From assembly GCF_001427285.1 (NCBI RefSeq), contig NZ_LMFV01000017.1:37232-70804 (forward strand): DNA of 33,573 nt. Direction: 5' to 3'. The DNA comes from Mesorhizobium sp. Root552 (GTDB lineage: Bacteria; Pseudomonadota; Alphaproteobacteria; Rhizobiales; Rhizobiaceae). Numbering within the stretch: the first letter of the stretch is position 1; each line of letters begins with the position of its first letter. Below, piece after piece: positions 8,060 to 16,798 of the stretch. Below the pieces are notes generated by a model, which saw only the letters and a program-made list of their open reading frames with translations, did no database searches and was not told the origin of the DNA. The position numbers and the translations under genes are program-made.

Positions 8060-9190
8060 ATGCAAAACGCAGTGGTTTCGCATTTTCTGAAATGGGTTTG
8101 GACGGCGCGGGCTTCGGAGCGAGCAGCAGCGGCTGGTGCGTTGGCAAGAGCCTACGTCAACTCCACGCTGCCATTCGAGGATCGTTGCGCCGCTGAAGCA
8201 GCTCTGACGCTCCTGCTTGACGACACTTCGTCGAAGGTGCGCCAGTCGATGGCCGACGCGCTTTCGATGAGCCACCATGCGCCGATACAGATCATCGCAG
8301 CACTCGCTTCCGATGTGCCGGAAGTCGCCAATCTGATCCTTGCCCGGTCGCCGTTGCTGACCGATGCCGATCTGATCGATCGCGTGGCCACCGGCCAGAA
8401 AGCAACGCAGGAGATGATTGCCGATCGCGCATCGGTGTCGATGCCCGTTGCCGCCGCAATTGCCGAGCTAGGGGAGGTGGAGGCCTGCGCGCTGCTGCTC
8501 TCCAACATCGGTGCGGATATTGCATCCTTGAGCTTCCGGCGCATGGCGGAGCGCTTCGGCCATGTGCCCTCGGTGCGCGAGGCCTTGATAGCAGATGCGA
8601 GGTTGCCTGCCGATTGCCGCCATATGCTTCTGGTCAAGATCGGGGAAGCACTCAGAACCGCGCCGCTTGTGCTGGCGCTGATGGGGGCCGCCAGGGCCGA
8701 ACGCATTACACGCGATGCCTGCATCAAGGCATCCCTGACCTTGATCGAGGGCACGAAGGCGGAAGAGCATGCCGCGCTGGTAGAGCATCTTCGGCTGCGT
8801 GGCGATCTGACCACCAGCTTCCTGATCCGCACGGTCGCCCATGGCAAGATTGATTTCTTCGGCACATCGCTGCTTGTGCTGACAAGGCAGTCGGAGCAGC
8901 GGATAAGAGCACTCCTCGGGTCCGGCACGGACGTGGCATTGCAAGCGCTGTTCCGCAGCGCCGGTCTTACCGAGGCGACACACGCGGTCATACTGCGGGC
9001 CCTTAAGATCTGGCGCGAGGTAGCGAACGGCAAGCGCATCGCCGGCGTTCAGGAAGTAAGTTGGCTGATGCTGAAGGAAGTGGGCGGACAGCGGGCCGAA
9101 GGCGATGTCGCCACGCTGGTTAAATCCATCCATCTCGAAGCGCTGCGCGAGAACGCCCGCGGCCATGCGCTGGCAATCGCTGCGGCCTAG
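8060..9190 (+). CDS. DUF2336 domain-containing protein
   Basis: A 376-residue, almost wholly helical alanine-rich protein that matches the alphaproteobacterial DUF2336 family as I recall it: an N-terminal stretch of HEAT-like helices (EDRCAAEAALTLLLDDTSSKVRQSMADALS, written here in pieces: CAAEAALTLLLDDTSSK at about 43-59, then VRQSMADALSMSHHAP), VPEVANLILARSPLLTDADL (about 86-105) and repeated helical pairs to the C-terminus. There is no signal peptide or membrane segment and no catalytic motif. ATG at 8060 follows GAGGGGGA. Function is not known; it may be a scaffold. It is divergent from the MaoC operon and converges on parE with a 14-base gap. Confidence 0.8.
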   Translation: MQNAVVSHFLKWVWTARASERAAAAGALARAYVNSTLPFEDRCAAEAALTLLLDDTSSKVRQSMADALSMSHHAPIQIIAALASDVPEVANLILARSPLLTDADLIDRVATGQKATQEMIADRASVSMPVAAAIAELGEVEACALLLSNIGADIASLSFRRMAERFGHVPSVREALIADARLPADCRHMLLVKIGEALRTAPLVLALMGAARAERITRDACIKASLTLIEGTKAEEHAALVEHLRLRGDLTTSFLIRTVAHGKIDFFGTSLLVLTRQSEQRIRALLGSGTDVALQALFRSAGLTEATHAVILRALKIWREVANGKRIAGVQEVSWLMLKEVGGQRAEGDVATLVKSIHLEALRENARGHALAIAAA

Positions 9191-9204
9191 AGAAGCGTCA
9201 AGCC

Positions 9205-11259
9205 TCAGATATCGAGCGCTTCGGCCTCGGCAAATTCCGCTCGCTCCTGGATGAAACGGAAGCGTGCTTCCGGCTTCGTGCCCATCAGCGCATCGACGGC
9301 ATCCTTGGTGGCTGTCTCTTCATCCAGCACGTCGACCCGAAGCAAGGTGCGCTTTCTCGGGTCCATGGTGGTCTCCTTGAGCTGGGAAGCCATCATCTCG
9401 CCGAGGCCCTTGAAACGACCGATCTCGACCTTGCCGCGCCCAGTGAACTCGGTGCGCAGCAATTCATCCTTGTGAGCGTCGTCGCGGGCGTATGCGATCT
9501 TGCCGCCCTGGCGGATCGAATAGAGCGGCGGCACCGCCATGAAGAGATGCCCGCCGCGGATCAGGTTGGGCATTTCCTGGTAGAAGAAAGTGATCAGCAG
9601 CGACGCGATGTGGGCGCCATCGACATCCGCATCGGTCATGATGACGACGCGGTCATAGCGCAGGTCTTCGTCGCGGTATTTCGAACGCGTGCCGCAGCCA
9701 AGCGCCTGGATCAGGTCGGAAATCTGCTGGTTGGCGGTCAGCTTGTCGTGGCCGGCGCTGGCGACGTTCAGGATTTTACCCCGCAGCGGCAACACGGCCT
9801 GGCTGGCGCGGTCGCGCGCCTGCTTGGCCGAACCGCCAGCCGAATCGCCTTCGACGATGAAAAGTTCCGCACCTGCCGCTGCATTCTGCGTGCAGTCTGC
9901 CAACTTGCCCGGAAGGCGCAGCTTGCGCACCGCGCTCTTGCGCGACACTTCCTTCTCCTGCCGCCGCCGCACACGCTCGTCGGCCCGGGCGATAACCCAG
10001 TCGAGCAGCTTCGAGGCTTCCTGCGGATTGGAGGCAAGCCAATGGTCGAATGGGTCGCGGATAGCGCTTTCCACGATGCGGATCGCCTCGATCGTGGCAA
10101 GCCGGTCCTTGGTCTGACCGACGAATTCCGGTTCGCGGATAAATACGGAAAGCATCCCGGCTGCCGAGATCATCACGTCTTCCGAAGTAATAATGGAGGC
10201 GCGCTTGTTGCCGACAAGGTCCGCATAGGCGCGCAGACCGCGCGTCAGCACATTGCGGAACCCGGCTTCGTGCGTGCCGCCTTCTCCGGTGGGGATGGTA
10301 TTGCAGTAGGAGTTCAGGAAACCGTCGCCGCCGAACCAGGTGACGGCCCATTCCAGTGAGCCGTGCCCGCCCTGCCGCTCGGTCTTGCCTGCGAAAATCT
10401 CGCGGGTGACCTGGAAGTCGTCGCCGAGCGAAGCGCTGAGATAGTCCTTGAGGCCGCCCGGATAGTGGAACTCGGCCTTGGCCGGCGTCGTGTCCTTCTC
10501 CTTGATGAGCGAGGGATCGCAGTTCCAACGGATTTGTACGCCGCCGAACAGATAAGCCTTGGAGCGCGTCATGCGATAGAGCCGTGCCGGCTCGAAGGTC
10601 GCACCCTTGCCGAAAATCTGCTCGTCGGGATGGAAACGAATCTTGGTGCCGCGACGGTTATGGACCTCGCCGAGATGCTCGAGTTCGCCAAGCGGCTTGC
10701 CGCGCGAGAAACTCTGGCGGTAGAGCTTGCGCCCGCGCGCCACCTCGACGTCCAGATGATCGGACAGCGCGTTGACCACAGAAACGCCGACACCGTGCAG
10801 GCCGCCTGAGGTTTCGTAGACCTTGGAGTCGAATTTACCGCCGGAGTGCAGCGTGGTCATGATGACCTCGACGGCGGGCTTCTTGAACTTCGGATGCGGA
10901 TCGACGGGGATGCCGCGACCATTGTCTGTTACGGACAGGAACCCGTCCGCCGAAAGCTCCACTTCGATGAAGGTCGCGTGGCCGGCAACGGCTTCGTCCA
11001 TCGAGTTGTCGATCACTTCGGCAAACAGGTGATGCAGAGCCCGTTCGTCGGTGCCGCCGATATACATGCCCGGTCGCCGGCGCACGGGTTCGAGACCCTC
11101 GAGCACTTCGATGTCGGCTGCGCTGTAGCTTTCCGTGCCGTCCTTCAAGGGCGGCGCACTCTTTGCGGCCTGAACCAGCGGGTCCGCCGGTCGCGCAGGG
11201 GCACGAACGGACTGAGCCGGCTTGTTGAGAGTGCCGAAAAGATCGTTGCTGTCGTCCAT
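9205..11259 (-). CDS. parE: DNA topoisomerase IV subunit B
   Basis: A 684-residue type II topoisomerase ATPase subunit that partners ParC to decatenate daughter chromosomes. Seen in order: the rhizobial ParE start MDDSNDLFGTLNKP, EVLEGLEPVRRRPGMYIG, the GHKL ATPase NSMDEAVAG with DNGRGIPV and GLHGVGVSVVNAL, the transducer loop FVGQTKDRL, then the TOPRIM domain ELFIVEGDSAGGSAKQARDR and VVIMTDADVDGAHI with its acidic triad. The C-terminus ends FIQERAEFAEAEALDI. The length and the lack of the GyrB insertion favour ParE over GyrB. The frame is open to 11466, but the 69 upstream residues are unlike the family; the start at 11259 rests on homology, as no strong ribosome site precedes it. Divergent from cpaB. 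Confidence 0.95.
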   Translation of the reverse strand: MDDSNDLFGTLNKPAQSVRAPARPADPLVQAAKSAPPLKDGTESYSAADIEVLEGLEPVRRRPGMYIGGTDERALHHLFAEVIDNSMDEAVAGHATFIEVELSADGFLSVTDNGRGIPVDPHPKFKKPAVEVIMTTLHSGGKFDSKVYETSGGLHGVGVSVVNALSDHLDVEVARGRKLYRQSFSRGKPLGELEHLGEVHNRRGTKIRFHPDEQIFGKGATFEPARLYRMTRSKAYLFGGVQIRWNCDPSLIKEKDTTPAKAEFHYPGGLKDYLSASLGDDFQVTREIFAGKTERQGGHGSLEWAVTWFGGDGFLNSYCNTIPTGEGGTHEAGFRNVLTRGLRAYADLVGNKRASIITSEDVMISAAGMLSVFIREPEFVGQTKDRLATIEAIRIVESAIRDPFDHWLASNPQEASKLLDWVIARADERVRRRQEKEVSRKSAVRKLRLPGKLADCTQNAAAGAELFIVEGDSAGGSAKQARDRASQAVLPLRGKILNVASAGHDKLTANQQISDLIQALGCGTRSKYRDEDLRYDRVVIMTDADVDGAHIASLLITFFYQEMPNLIRGGHLFMAVPPLYSIRQGGKIAYARDDAHKDELLRTEFTGRGKVEIGRFKGLGEMMASQLKETTMDPRKRTLLRVDVLDEETATKDAVDALMGTKPEARFRFIQERAEFAEAEALDI

Positions 11260-11492
11260 AAGGGAGAGGAATCCGATGCTGCGAATCACTGATGATAGTG
11301 CCACGCTTTTGCTGAACGCGCGACCGAGGTTCATGGTCCGTTCGTGGCTTGCTGGCCTTCTACCGTAAAACCTTTCGATAACCAAGCCACGCAAATTAGA
11401 TCGAATGCTTATATTCCGGATCGCTGAATCTTTAGGAATAGCCCGTAGCGTGACCCCAACGAACAAAGAAACGGGCGCATCAGGGGTTTGGC

Positions 11493-12422
11493 GTGAGGGG
11501 CAAGGTCATAACGATGATCGGCATTGCAGCCGTTTTCGGCGCGATCTCGATCTTCGCTGCTGATTTCTGGATCAAGAGCCAGGCTGAAGCCGATATCGTC
11601 AAGACATCTTCGGTCACGCCGCCGCAGCAGCCGGCCGTGGAGTTCAAGACCATTGTCGTAGCCAATGCGCCGTTGCGCTACGGCATGGAAGTGGAAGCCG
11701 CGCAGCTTTCCGAAATTCCCTGGCCGCAGGCGTCGCTGCCGCAGGGAGCCTTTGCCAGTGTGGATGCGCTGCTGTCCGAAGGCAAGCGCGTGGTGCTTTC
11801 GCCGATCGAGCCTAACGAACCGGTTTTGCTGGCCAAGCTTTCCGGGCCGAACGGCCGTGCCACGCTGTCCAACATGCTGACGCCGGGCATGCGCGCCGTG
11901 ACCATTCGCACCGATGAGATTGCGGGAGTCGGCGGCTTCATTACACCCGGCGATCGAGTCGATGTCGTGCTGACGCGCGATGCGGGTGCCATCGAAGAAG
12001 TTTCCAAGAATGCCGATGGCGCTGCAGGCTCGACAGTCACGACCGAGATCGTCGTCGCCGGTGCCAAGGTGCTTACCGTCGGGCAGGGCGCCGACGAGCG
12101 CCAGACCACCCCTCAGATCGCCAACTCGATAACAATCGAGGTGGATGAGGAAGGCGCTCGCAAAGTGGCCCTTGCCCGCACAGTTGGAACGCTATCGCTC
12201 ACGCTGCGCTCGGCAGCCGATGCGGAGATTTCTTCCGGTGGCCTCACCACGATCTCGTCTTTCGGCGGCTCGGTTGCCGCGGGTGTTCAGTCGGCAGCCG
12301 GAGCGTTGTTCAGCCGGTCGGACTCTGATGCGCCCAAGATGAAGACAGTCATCGTGACGCGGGGCCTGGTGGCGCAGGAATACAAGGTCATGCAGCAGGA
12401 ATTGCCGCAGGAACAGAACTGA
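11493..12422 (+). CDS. cpaB: Flp pilus assembly protein CpaB/RcpC
   Basis: A 309-residue periplasmic tad-pilus protein anchored by one N-terminal membrane helix (VITMIGIAAVFGAISIFAADFWI, residues 5-27, given here as a description of span). It has a SAF domain (VVANAPLRYGMEVEAAQLSE, about 55-75) and the RcpC core GMRAVTIRTDEIAGVGGFI followed by PGDRVDVVLTRD. CpaB steadies the secretin complex. The start is a GTG at 11493; an internal ATG at residue 8 is inside the membrane helix. It is the first gene of the cpaB-tadC operon here and divergent from parE across 233 bases in which I see no clear operator. The usual upstream pilin and cpaA genes are absent from this place. Confidence 0.93.
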   Translation: MRGKVITMIGIAAVFGAISIFAADFWIKSQAEADIVKTSSVTPPQQPAVEFKTIVVANAPLRYGMEVEAAQLSEIPWPQASLPQGAFASVDALLSEGKRVVLSPIEPNEPVLLAKLSGPNGRATLSNMLTPGMRAVTIRTDEIAGVGGFITPGDRVDVVLTRDAGAIEEVSKNADGAAGSTVTTEIVVAGAKVLTVGQGADERQTTPQIANSITIEVDEEGARKVALARTVGTLSLTLRSAADAEISSGGLTTISSFGGSVAAGVQSAAGALFSRSDSDAPKMKTVIVTRGLVAQEYKVMQQELPQEQN

Positions 12423-12455
12423 GTTTGCCGGCGGGGGCCGGTTGGGGACAAGTAA

Positions 12456-13871
12456 ATGCTTGGCTTGAGCGCATTCTTCGAAGGCTGGCGGGTGGCGCGG
12501 TGGCGTGCGCCATTTGGTTCTGTGGCAATTGCCGTCGCAGGCATTATGGCCCTGCCGGCGCCTTCGATCGCAGGCGGCGATATAGTCAAAATCTCGTCCA
12601 CAAAGTCCACGACGGTCAAGGTTGCCAAAGGCAAGCCGAAAACGATCAAGACCGATGCAGCGTTCTACGAGATCGTCATCGGCGATCCGGAAATTGCCAA
12701 TGTGAATCCGTTGACCGACAAGTCTTTCTATGTGCTTGGCAACAATTTGGGCACCACAGGCATCGCGCTTTTTGACCAAAACAAGCAGTTGGTGGGTAGC
12801 GTTGATGTAGAGGTAACGCTCGACACCGAGCAGCTTGCTAACACCATCCGCGCCAGCGTTCCGGGAGCAAACATCAAGGTTGGCTCGGCCAACGGTCGCG
12901 TGGTGTTGTCAGGCGAGGCAGAAGACGCAGTTGCCGCTGAGAAGGCCAGCAAGATTGCAACGCGGTTCTCCGGCGAAGAAGAGGTGATCAATTCGGTCAA
13001 CATCTCGTCTTCGCAGCAGGTCCAGCTCAATGTTCGCTTTGTCGAGATCAACCGGCAGGTTGGCCAGGAACTGGGCACCAAGCTTGGTGTGCGCTATTCA
13101 GGTGCGATCGGCTCCATCGGTTTCAACTCCGATCCTGCCGCATCGACTTCCGTGCCGGCGGGTGAAATCGTCGGCAGTCTCTTGAGCAACGGCTGGTCGG
13201 CGGACGTTGCCATCAAGGCGCTGGAAGATCGCGGTGTCGCTCGACGCCTTGCGGAGCCGAATCTGGTTGCCCGCTCGGGCCAGAAAGCCAGCTTCCTTGC
13301 CGGTGGCGAGTTCCCTATTCCCGTTGCCGAAGACGATAACAAGATAACTGTCGACTACAAGAAATACGGCGTCAGCCTCGATTTCACGCCGACCGTTCTG
13401 CAAGATGGCTTGATCAGCCTCGACATTGAGCCGGAGGTCTCGTCCATCGATGCCTCGGCTTCCTATTCGCTGGGCAATATATCCATTCCGGGCTTCATCG
13501 TGCGCCGTGCGCGCACTTCCGTTGATTTGAAGAGCGGCCAGAGTTTCATGCTCGCCGGCCTGCTGCAGACCCAGAACGACCAGATCACCCAGCGCATCCC
13601 CGGTGCGGGCAAGATGCCGGTGCTCGGCCCACTGTTCGCGTCAAAAGCCTACCAGCGGCGCGAGACCGACCTGGTGATCATCGTCACGCCTTATCTTGTG
13701 AAGCCCATCGATCCTTCGAAGAAGCCGCTCGTACCGACCGACAAGACCGTGGCTGCGAGCAATGTCGACTACTTCCTCGGCAATACCGAAGAGTTGAAGA
13801 CCGCCGCAGTTGGCGAAGCTGACGCACCGGTCGCCAGGGTCGGGCATTTCCTCGACCTGCCCAAGGAGTGA
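12456..13871 (+). CDS. cpaC: Flp pilus outer-membrane secretin CpaC/RcpA
   Basis: A 471-residue type II/III secretin that forms the outer-membrane pore for the Flp pilus. N-terminal signal region with a hydrophobic stretch near 22-38, ending around PAPSIAGG. Then the pilus/N-domain (about 48-118, KSFYVLGNNLGTTGIALFD), a BON-like domain (about 125-170, GANIKVGSANGRVVLSGEAE) and the secretin core (about 190-420). The core has LNVRFVEINRQVGQELGTK, RLAEPNLVARSGQKASFLAG, GEFPIPV and the end block ETDLVIIVTPYLVKPIDP. It is complete. It lies 33 bases after cpaB. Confidence 0.95.
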   Translation: MLGLSAFFEGWRVARWRAPFGSVAIAVAGIMALPAPSIAGGDIVKISSTKSTTVKVAKGKPKTIKTDAAFYEIVIGDPEIANVNPLTDKSFYVLGNNLGTTGIALFDQNKQLVGSVDVEVTLDTEQLANTIRASVPGANIKVGSANGRVVLSGEAEDAVAAEKASKIATRFSGEEEVINSVNISSSQQVQLNVRFVEINRQVGQELGTKLGVRYSGAIGSIGFNSDPAASTSVPAGEIVGSLLSNGWSADVAIKALEDRGVARRLAEPNLVARSGQKASFLAGGEFPIPVAEDDNKITVDYKKYGVSLDFTPTVLQDGLISLDIEPEVSSIDASASYSLGNISIPGFIVRRARTSVDLKSGQSFMLAGLLQTQNDQITQRIPGAGKMPVLGPLFASKAYQRRETDLVIIVTPYLVKPIDPSKKPLVPTDKTVAASNVDYFLGNTEELKTAAVGEADAPVARVGHFLDLPKE

Positions 13872-13876
13872 CCGTC

Positions 13877-14146
13877 ATGCGGTATGTTCACCTCTCGAGT
13901 GCGGTAGTTCTGATGTGTGCCGGCCTCGGCGGCTGTGCTCAGGACGACTACCTGCGAACCGACGGTCTCACGGTTGGCGCAGGTGATGCGATTGCTGCCA
14001 ACACCGCCATGCAGGTTGTCGATCCTTGGCAATACGGCGTCCAGAACACGAAACTGAAGGTTCCGGCGCAGCGAACGAGTAGCGAAACGAGCCCGGCTGA
14101 TTACGCAGCATCCGCCAAGGCGACGACGACTACCAGCGGCAACTGA
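13877..14146 (+). CDS. Small lipoprotein at the cpaD position of the tad locus
   Basis: An 89-residue predicted lipoprotein. The signal peptide ends in a lipobox LGGC with Cys20. The rest is polar (DDYLRTDGLTVGAGDAIAAN, VVDPWQYGVQNTKL, then a Ser/Thr/Ala-rich tail). The ATG at 13877 is chosen because AAGGAG, partly within the cpaC stop region, lies 8 bases upstream; a GTG at 13868 in the same frame is possible. It holds the place of CpaD between cpaC and cpaE but is far shorter than Caulobacter-type CpaD (about 200 or more). It may match the N-terminal part of CpaD or be a rhizobial replacement. Role in secretin assembly is inferred from place and lipobox only. Confidence 0.75.
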   Translation: MRYVHLSSAVVLMCAGLGGCAQDDYLRTDGLTVGAGDAIAANTAMQVVDPWQYGVQNTKLKVPAQRTSSETSPADYAASAKATTTTSGN

Positions 14147-14164
14147 CCGGGCGGATAATTTCAA

Positions 14165-15379
14165 ATGGCAAGTGAGATCAAGACCAAGAAAATCCTGCTT
14201 GTTTCGACGGACAGGGCTTTTGAGCAGGACACGCGCGCAGCGTTCGCCGCCTCGGAGGTCATCCAGTTGGTCACCGTGGACAAAAACCTGTCAGATATTC
14301 GCGGAGAGGTGCAGGAGCCCGATCTTGGCGCCATCATCGTCGATATGGATGCGGCCAGGCTAGACGAGATGAGCGCTTTGCAGCGTATCATGCGCCGGCT
14401 GGAAGGGCGCGTGCCGGTTGTCGTGGTAACGCAGGAATTCAACGCAGCGGCGGTTCGCATTCTCGTCCAGCTTCAGGTCTCCGATTTTCTGGTAAAACCG
14501 ATCTCGACGGCCGATCTGGTTCGCTCAGTCGTAGCTGCCCTGCAAGGCACGGGGCACAGCCAACAGACAGAATCGCAGATCTACACCTTCCTGCCGGCGG
14601 CAGGTGGTGTGGGCACGACGACGCTGGCGCTCCAGACCGCTTTCCAGCTCCATAATTCCACCTCGCGCGGCGCCTCGACCTGTGTCGTCGATCTGAATTT
14701 CGAGCAGGGCGCCTGTGCCGAGTACATCGATCTGGAGCCGCGTTTCGACATAGCAGAAATCGAGAACCGCCCCGAACGCCTCGACCGGCAATTGCTTGAT
14801 GTCATGCTGTCGAAGCATGAGAGCGGACTTTGCGTTCTGGCCGCACCTTCAAACCCGGCTGACATGCGCTCGTTCAAGACCGATGTCGTCGTGCGCATGC
14901 TGGACCTTGTCTCGGCCTATTTTGACAATGTCGTTATCGACATGCCGCGCACCTGGTTCCCGTGGACGGAAACGGTTCTGCTGGGCTCCAACAAGCTCTA
15001 CATCGTTTCGGAGATGACCGTGCCGTGCCTGCGCCATACGCAGCGGCTGATCCAGGCCATCCACCAGACCGTTGGCAAGGAAGTGAGACCGAACGTCATC
15101 GTCAACCGCTTCGAGCAAAAGATGTTCGACAATGGCATCAAGCAGGCTGACGTACAGGAGATACTCGGCGAGCATTTCGTCGGGGGCATCTCCAACAATT
15201 ACCGGCTGGTGCGCGAAGCGGTTGATCGCGGGGTGCCGCTGCATGAGATCGATCCCAACGCCAATGTCATCCAGGATTTGAAGAAGATCATCCTGCCCGA
15301 GGAGGTCGCCGCCGCTCCCCAGAAAACGCGATCCCTGTTTGGGATCGGCAAAGGACTGCTGAAAAGGAAGGTTGGATGA
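14165..15379 (+). CDS. cpaE: Flp pilus assembly protein CpaE/TadZ (receiver-like plus ParA-like ATPase)
   Basis: A 404-residue CpaE/TadZ protein, the factor that places the Tad machine at the cell pole. It has an atypical receiver-like domain (about 6-120, IIVDMDAARLDEMSALQRIM; the last Lys/Pro pair is in FLVKPISTADLV), then a MinD/ParA-type domain (about 138-375). The deviant Walker A reads LPAAGGVGTTTLAL (about 142-155), lacking both the signature and the P-loop lysine. Other blocks are VVDLNFEQGACAEYIDL, NVVIDMPRTWFPWTETVLLG and NRFEQKMFDNGIKQ. Loss of the lysines suggests weak or no ATP hydrolysis, as proposed for some TadZ proteins. Its last 4 bases overlap the cpaF start (ATGA), so the two are coupled. 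Confidence 0.92.
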   Translation: MASEIKTKKILLVSTDRAFEQDTRAAFAASEVIQLVTVDKNLSDIRGEVQEPDLGAIIVDMDAARLDEMSALQRIMRRLEGRVPVVVVTQEFNAAAVRILVQLQVSDFLVKPISTADLVRSVVAALQGTGHSQQTESQIYTFLPAAGGVGTTTLALQTAFQLHNSTSRGASTCVVDLNFEQGACAEYIDLEPRFDIAEIENRPERLDRQLLDVMLSKHESGLCVLAAPSNPADMRSFKTDVVVRMLDLVSAYFDNVVIDMPRTWFPWTETVLLGSNKLYIVSEMTVPCLRHTQRLIQAIHQTVGKEVRPNVIVNRFEQKMFDNGIKQADVQEILGEHFVGGISNNYRLVREAVDRGVPLHEIDPNANVIQDLKKIILPEEVAAAPQKTRSLFGIGKGLLKRKVG

Positions 15380-16794
15380 GCAGCCGCTTTTCCACGCTGC
15401 AAAATCGCGATCTGCGCCCTGAACGACCGGTCGAACAAGTTCCGGCGACGAGCCACGCAATCGTCATTCCAACGACGCGCAAGCCGACTGCCGTAAGATC
15501 CGAGACGACCGCCAAGGGCGCCGACAAGGTTCTCGACGCGCGCGTGCGCATCCATCGTATGTTGCTTGACGAGATCAACCTCGTGGCGCTTGAGCGGCTG
15601 CCCAAGGATGAGATGCGTCGCCAGGTCCATGAGTTCGTATCTGAAAAGACTCGTAGTGAGCGCATGGCGATCAACGTCGCGGAACTCGACGCGCTGGTTG
15701 ACGACATCGTGGACGAGATGGTGGGGCTCGGCCCGCTGGAGCCGTTGCTGAAGGACCCAGAGATCAACGATATTCTGATCAATGGCCATCACAACTGCTT
15801 TGTCGAGCGAAAAGGCAAGCTGCAGCAGGTTCACATCCCGTTCAAAGATGAGGCGCATCTCTTGCGCATCATCAACAAGATCGTCGCTGCCGTCGGCCGT
15901 CGTGTCGACGAATCTCAGCCGATGGTCGACGCGCGCATGCAGGACGGCTCTCGTTTCAACGCTGCCATCCGGCCAATCGCGGTCGATGGGCCTCTTGTCT
16001 CGATCCGCAAATTTTCCAAGGACAAGCTCGGCCTGCACAAACTGGTCGAATTTGGCGCCATTACGCAGAACATGGCCGAGGTTCTTGCCGCTGCCGTAAA
16101 TGCGCGCAAGACCACGATCATCTCGGGAGGCACAGGCACCGGCAAGACGACCATGCTGAATGCCCTGTCGGCGTTCATTCCTGAGGATGAACGTCTCATC
16201 ACCATCGAGGATGCAGCGGAGCTGCAATTGCAGCAGCCGCATGTTGCCCGCATGGAAACGCGCCCGGCCAACGTCGAAGGGCACGGTGAATTGAAACAGC
16301 GCGACCTGGTCAAGAATGCGCTTCGCATGCGACCGGACCGCGTCATCCTTGGCGAGTGCCGTGGCGAAGAAGCGTTCGACATGCTTCAAGCCATGAATAC
16401 AGGCCATGAAGGCTCTATGGCGACCATTCACGCCAACACGCCTCGCGATGCGATTGCGCGTCTCGAACAGATGCTCGGCATGACCGGCATGCCAATGACG
16501 GTACAATCAATCCGTAGCCAGATATCGAGTGCGCTCGATATCATCGTCCAATTGACGCGCTTATCAGACGGCAAGCGCAAGGTAACGAGCGTCGCCGAAG
16601 TGACCGGCATGGAAGGTGACGTCATTCAGATGCAGGAAATATTCCGCTTCGTCCGTACAGGCATCGAACCCGACGGCAAGATACTGGGGCATTTTGAGGC
16701 AACCGGCATCAGGCCGCGTTTTCTTGAAGACCTTCGGGCCATGGGCATCGAGTTTCCCGGTAAGTATTTCGAGCCGGGCAGGCCGCAGGAGTAG
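15376..16794 (+). CDS. cpaF: Flp pilus assembly ATPase CpaF/TadA
   Basis: A 472-residue type II/IV secretion ATPase, the hexameric cytosolic motor for Flp pilus extension and retraction. N-terminal helical domain to about residue 120 (YNPT-type linker), GPLEPLLKDPEINDILINGH (about 117-136), RRVDESQPMVDARMQDGSR, Walker A ISGGTGTGKTTMLNALSAF (about 249-267), the Asp box DERLITIEDAAELQL, Walker B/His region RPDRVILGECRGEEAFDML and the His box TGHEGSMATIHANTPRDA. All catalytic motifs are intact. The start ATG overlaps the cpaE stop. Confidence 0.97.
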   Translation: MSSRFSTLQNRDLRPERPVEQVPATSHAIVIPTTRKPTAVRSETTAKGADKVLDARVRIHRMLLDEINLVALERLPKDEMRRQVHEFVSEKTRSERMAINVAELDALVDDIVDEMVGLGPLEPLLKDPEINDILINGHHNCFVERKGKLQQVHIPFKDEAHLLRIINKIVAAVGRRVDESQPMVDARMQDGSRFNAAIRPIAVDGPLVSIRKFSKDKLGLHKLVEFGAITQNMAEVLAAAVNARKTTIISGGTGTGKTTMLNALSAFIPEDERLITIEDAAELQLQQPHVARMETRPANVEGHGELKQRDLVKNALRMRPDRVILGECRGEEAFDMLQAMNTGHEGSMATIHANTPRDAIARLEQMLGMTGMPMTVQSIRSQISSALDIIVQLTRLSDGKRKVTSVAEVTGMEGDVIQMQEIFRFVRTGIEPDGKILGHFEATGIRPRFLEDLRAMGIEFPGKYFEPGRPQE

Positions 16795-16798
16795 CTGG

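Noticed and set aside
9191..9204. Terminator between the DUF2336 gene and parE
   Set aside because: The 14-base gap has no inverted repeat.
11260..11492. Longer ParE N-terminus (open frame to 11466)
   Set aside because: The extra 69 residues are unlike ParE, while MDDSNDLFG at 11259 matches the rhizobial start; the region is instead the divergent parE-cpaB spacer.
15199..16506. 435-codon minus-strand open frame opposite cpaF and cpaE
   Set aside because: Same reason: antisense shadow of a fully supported ATPase gene.
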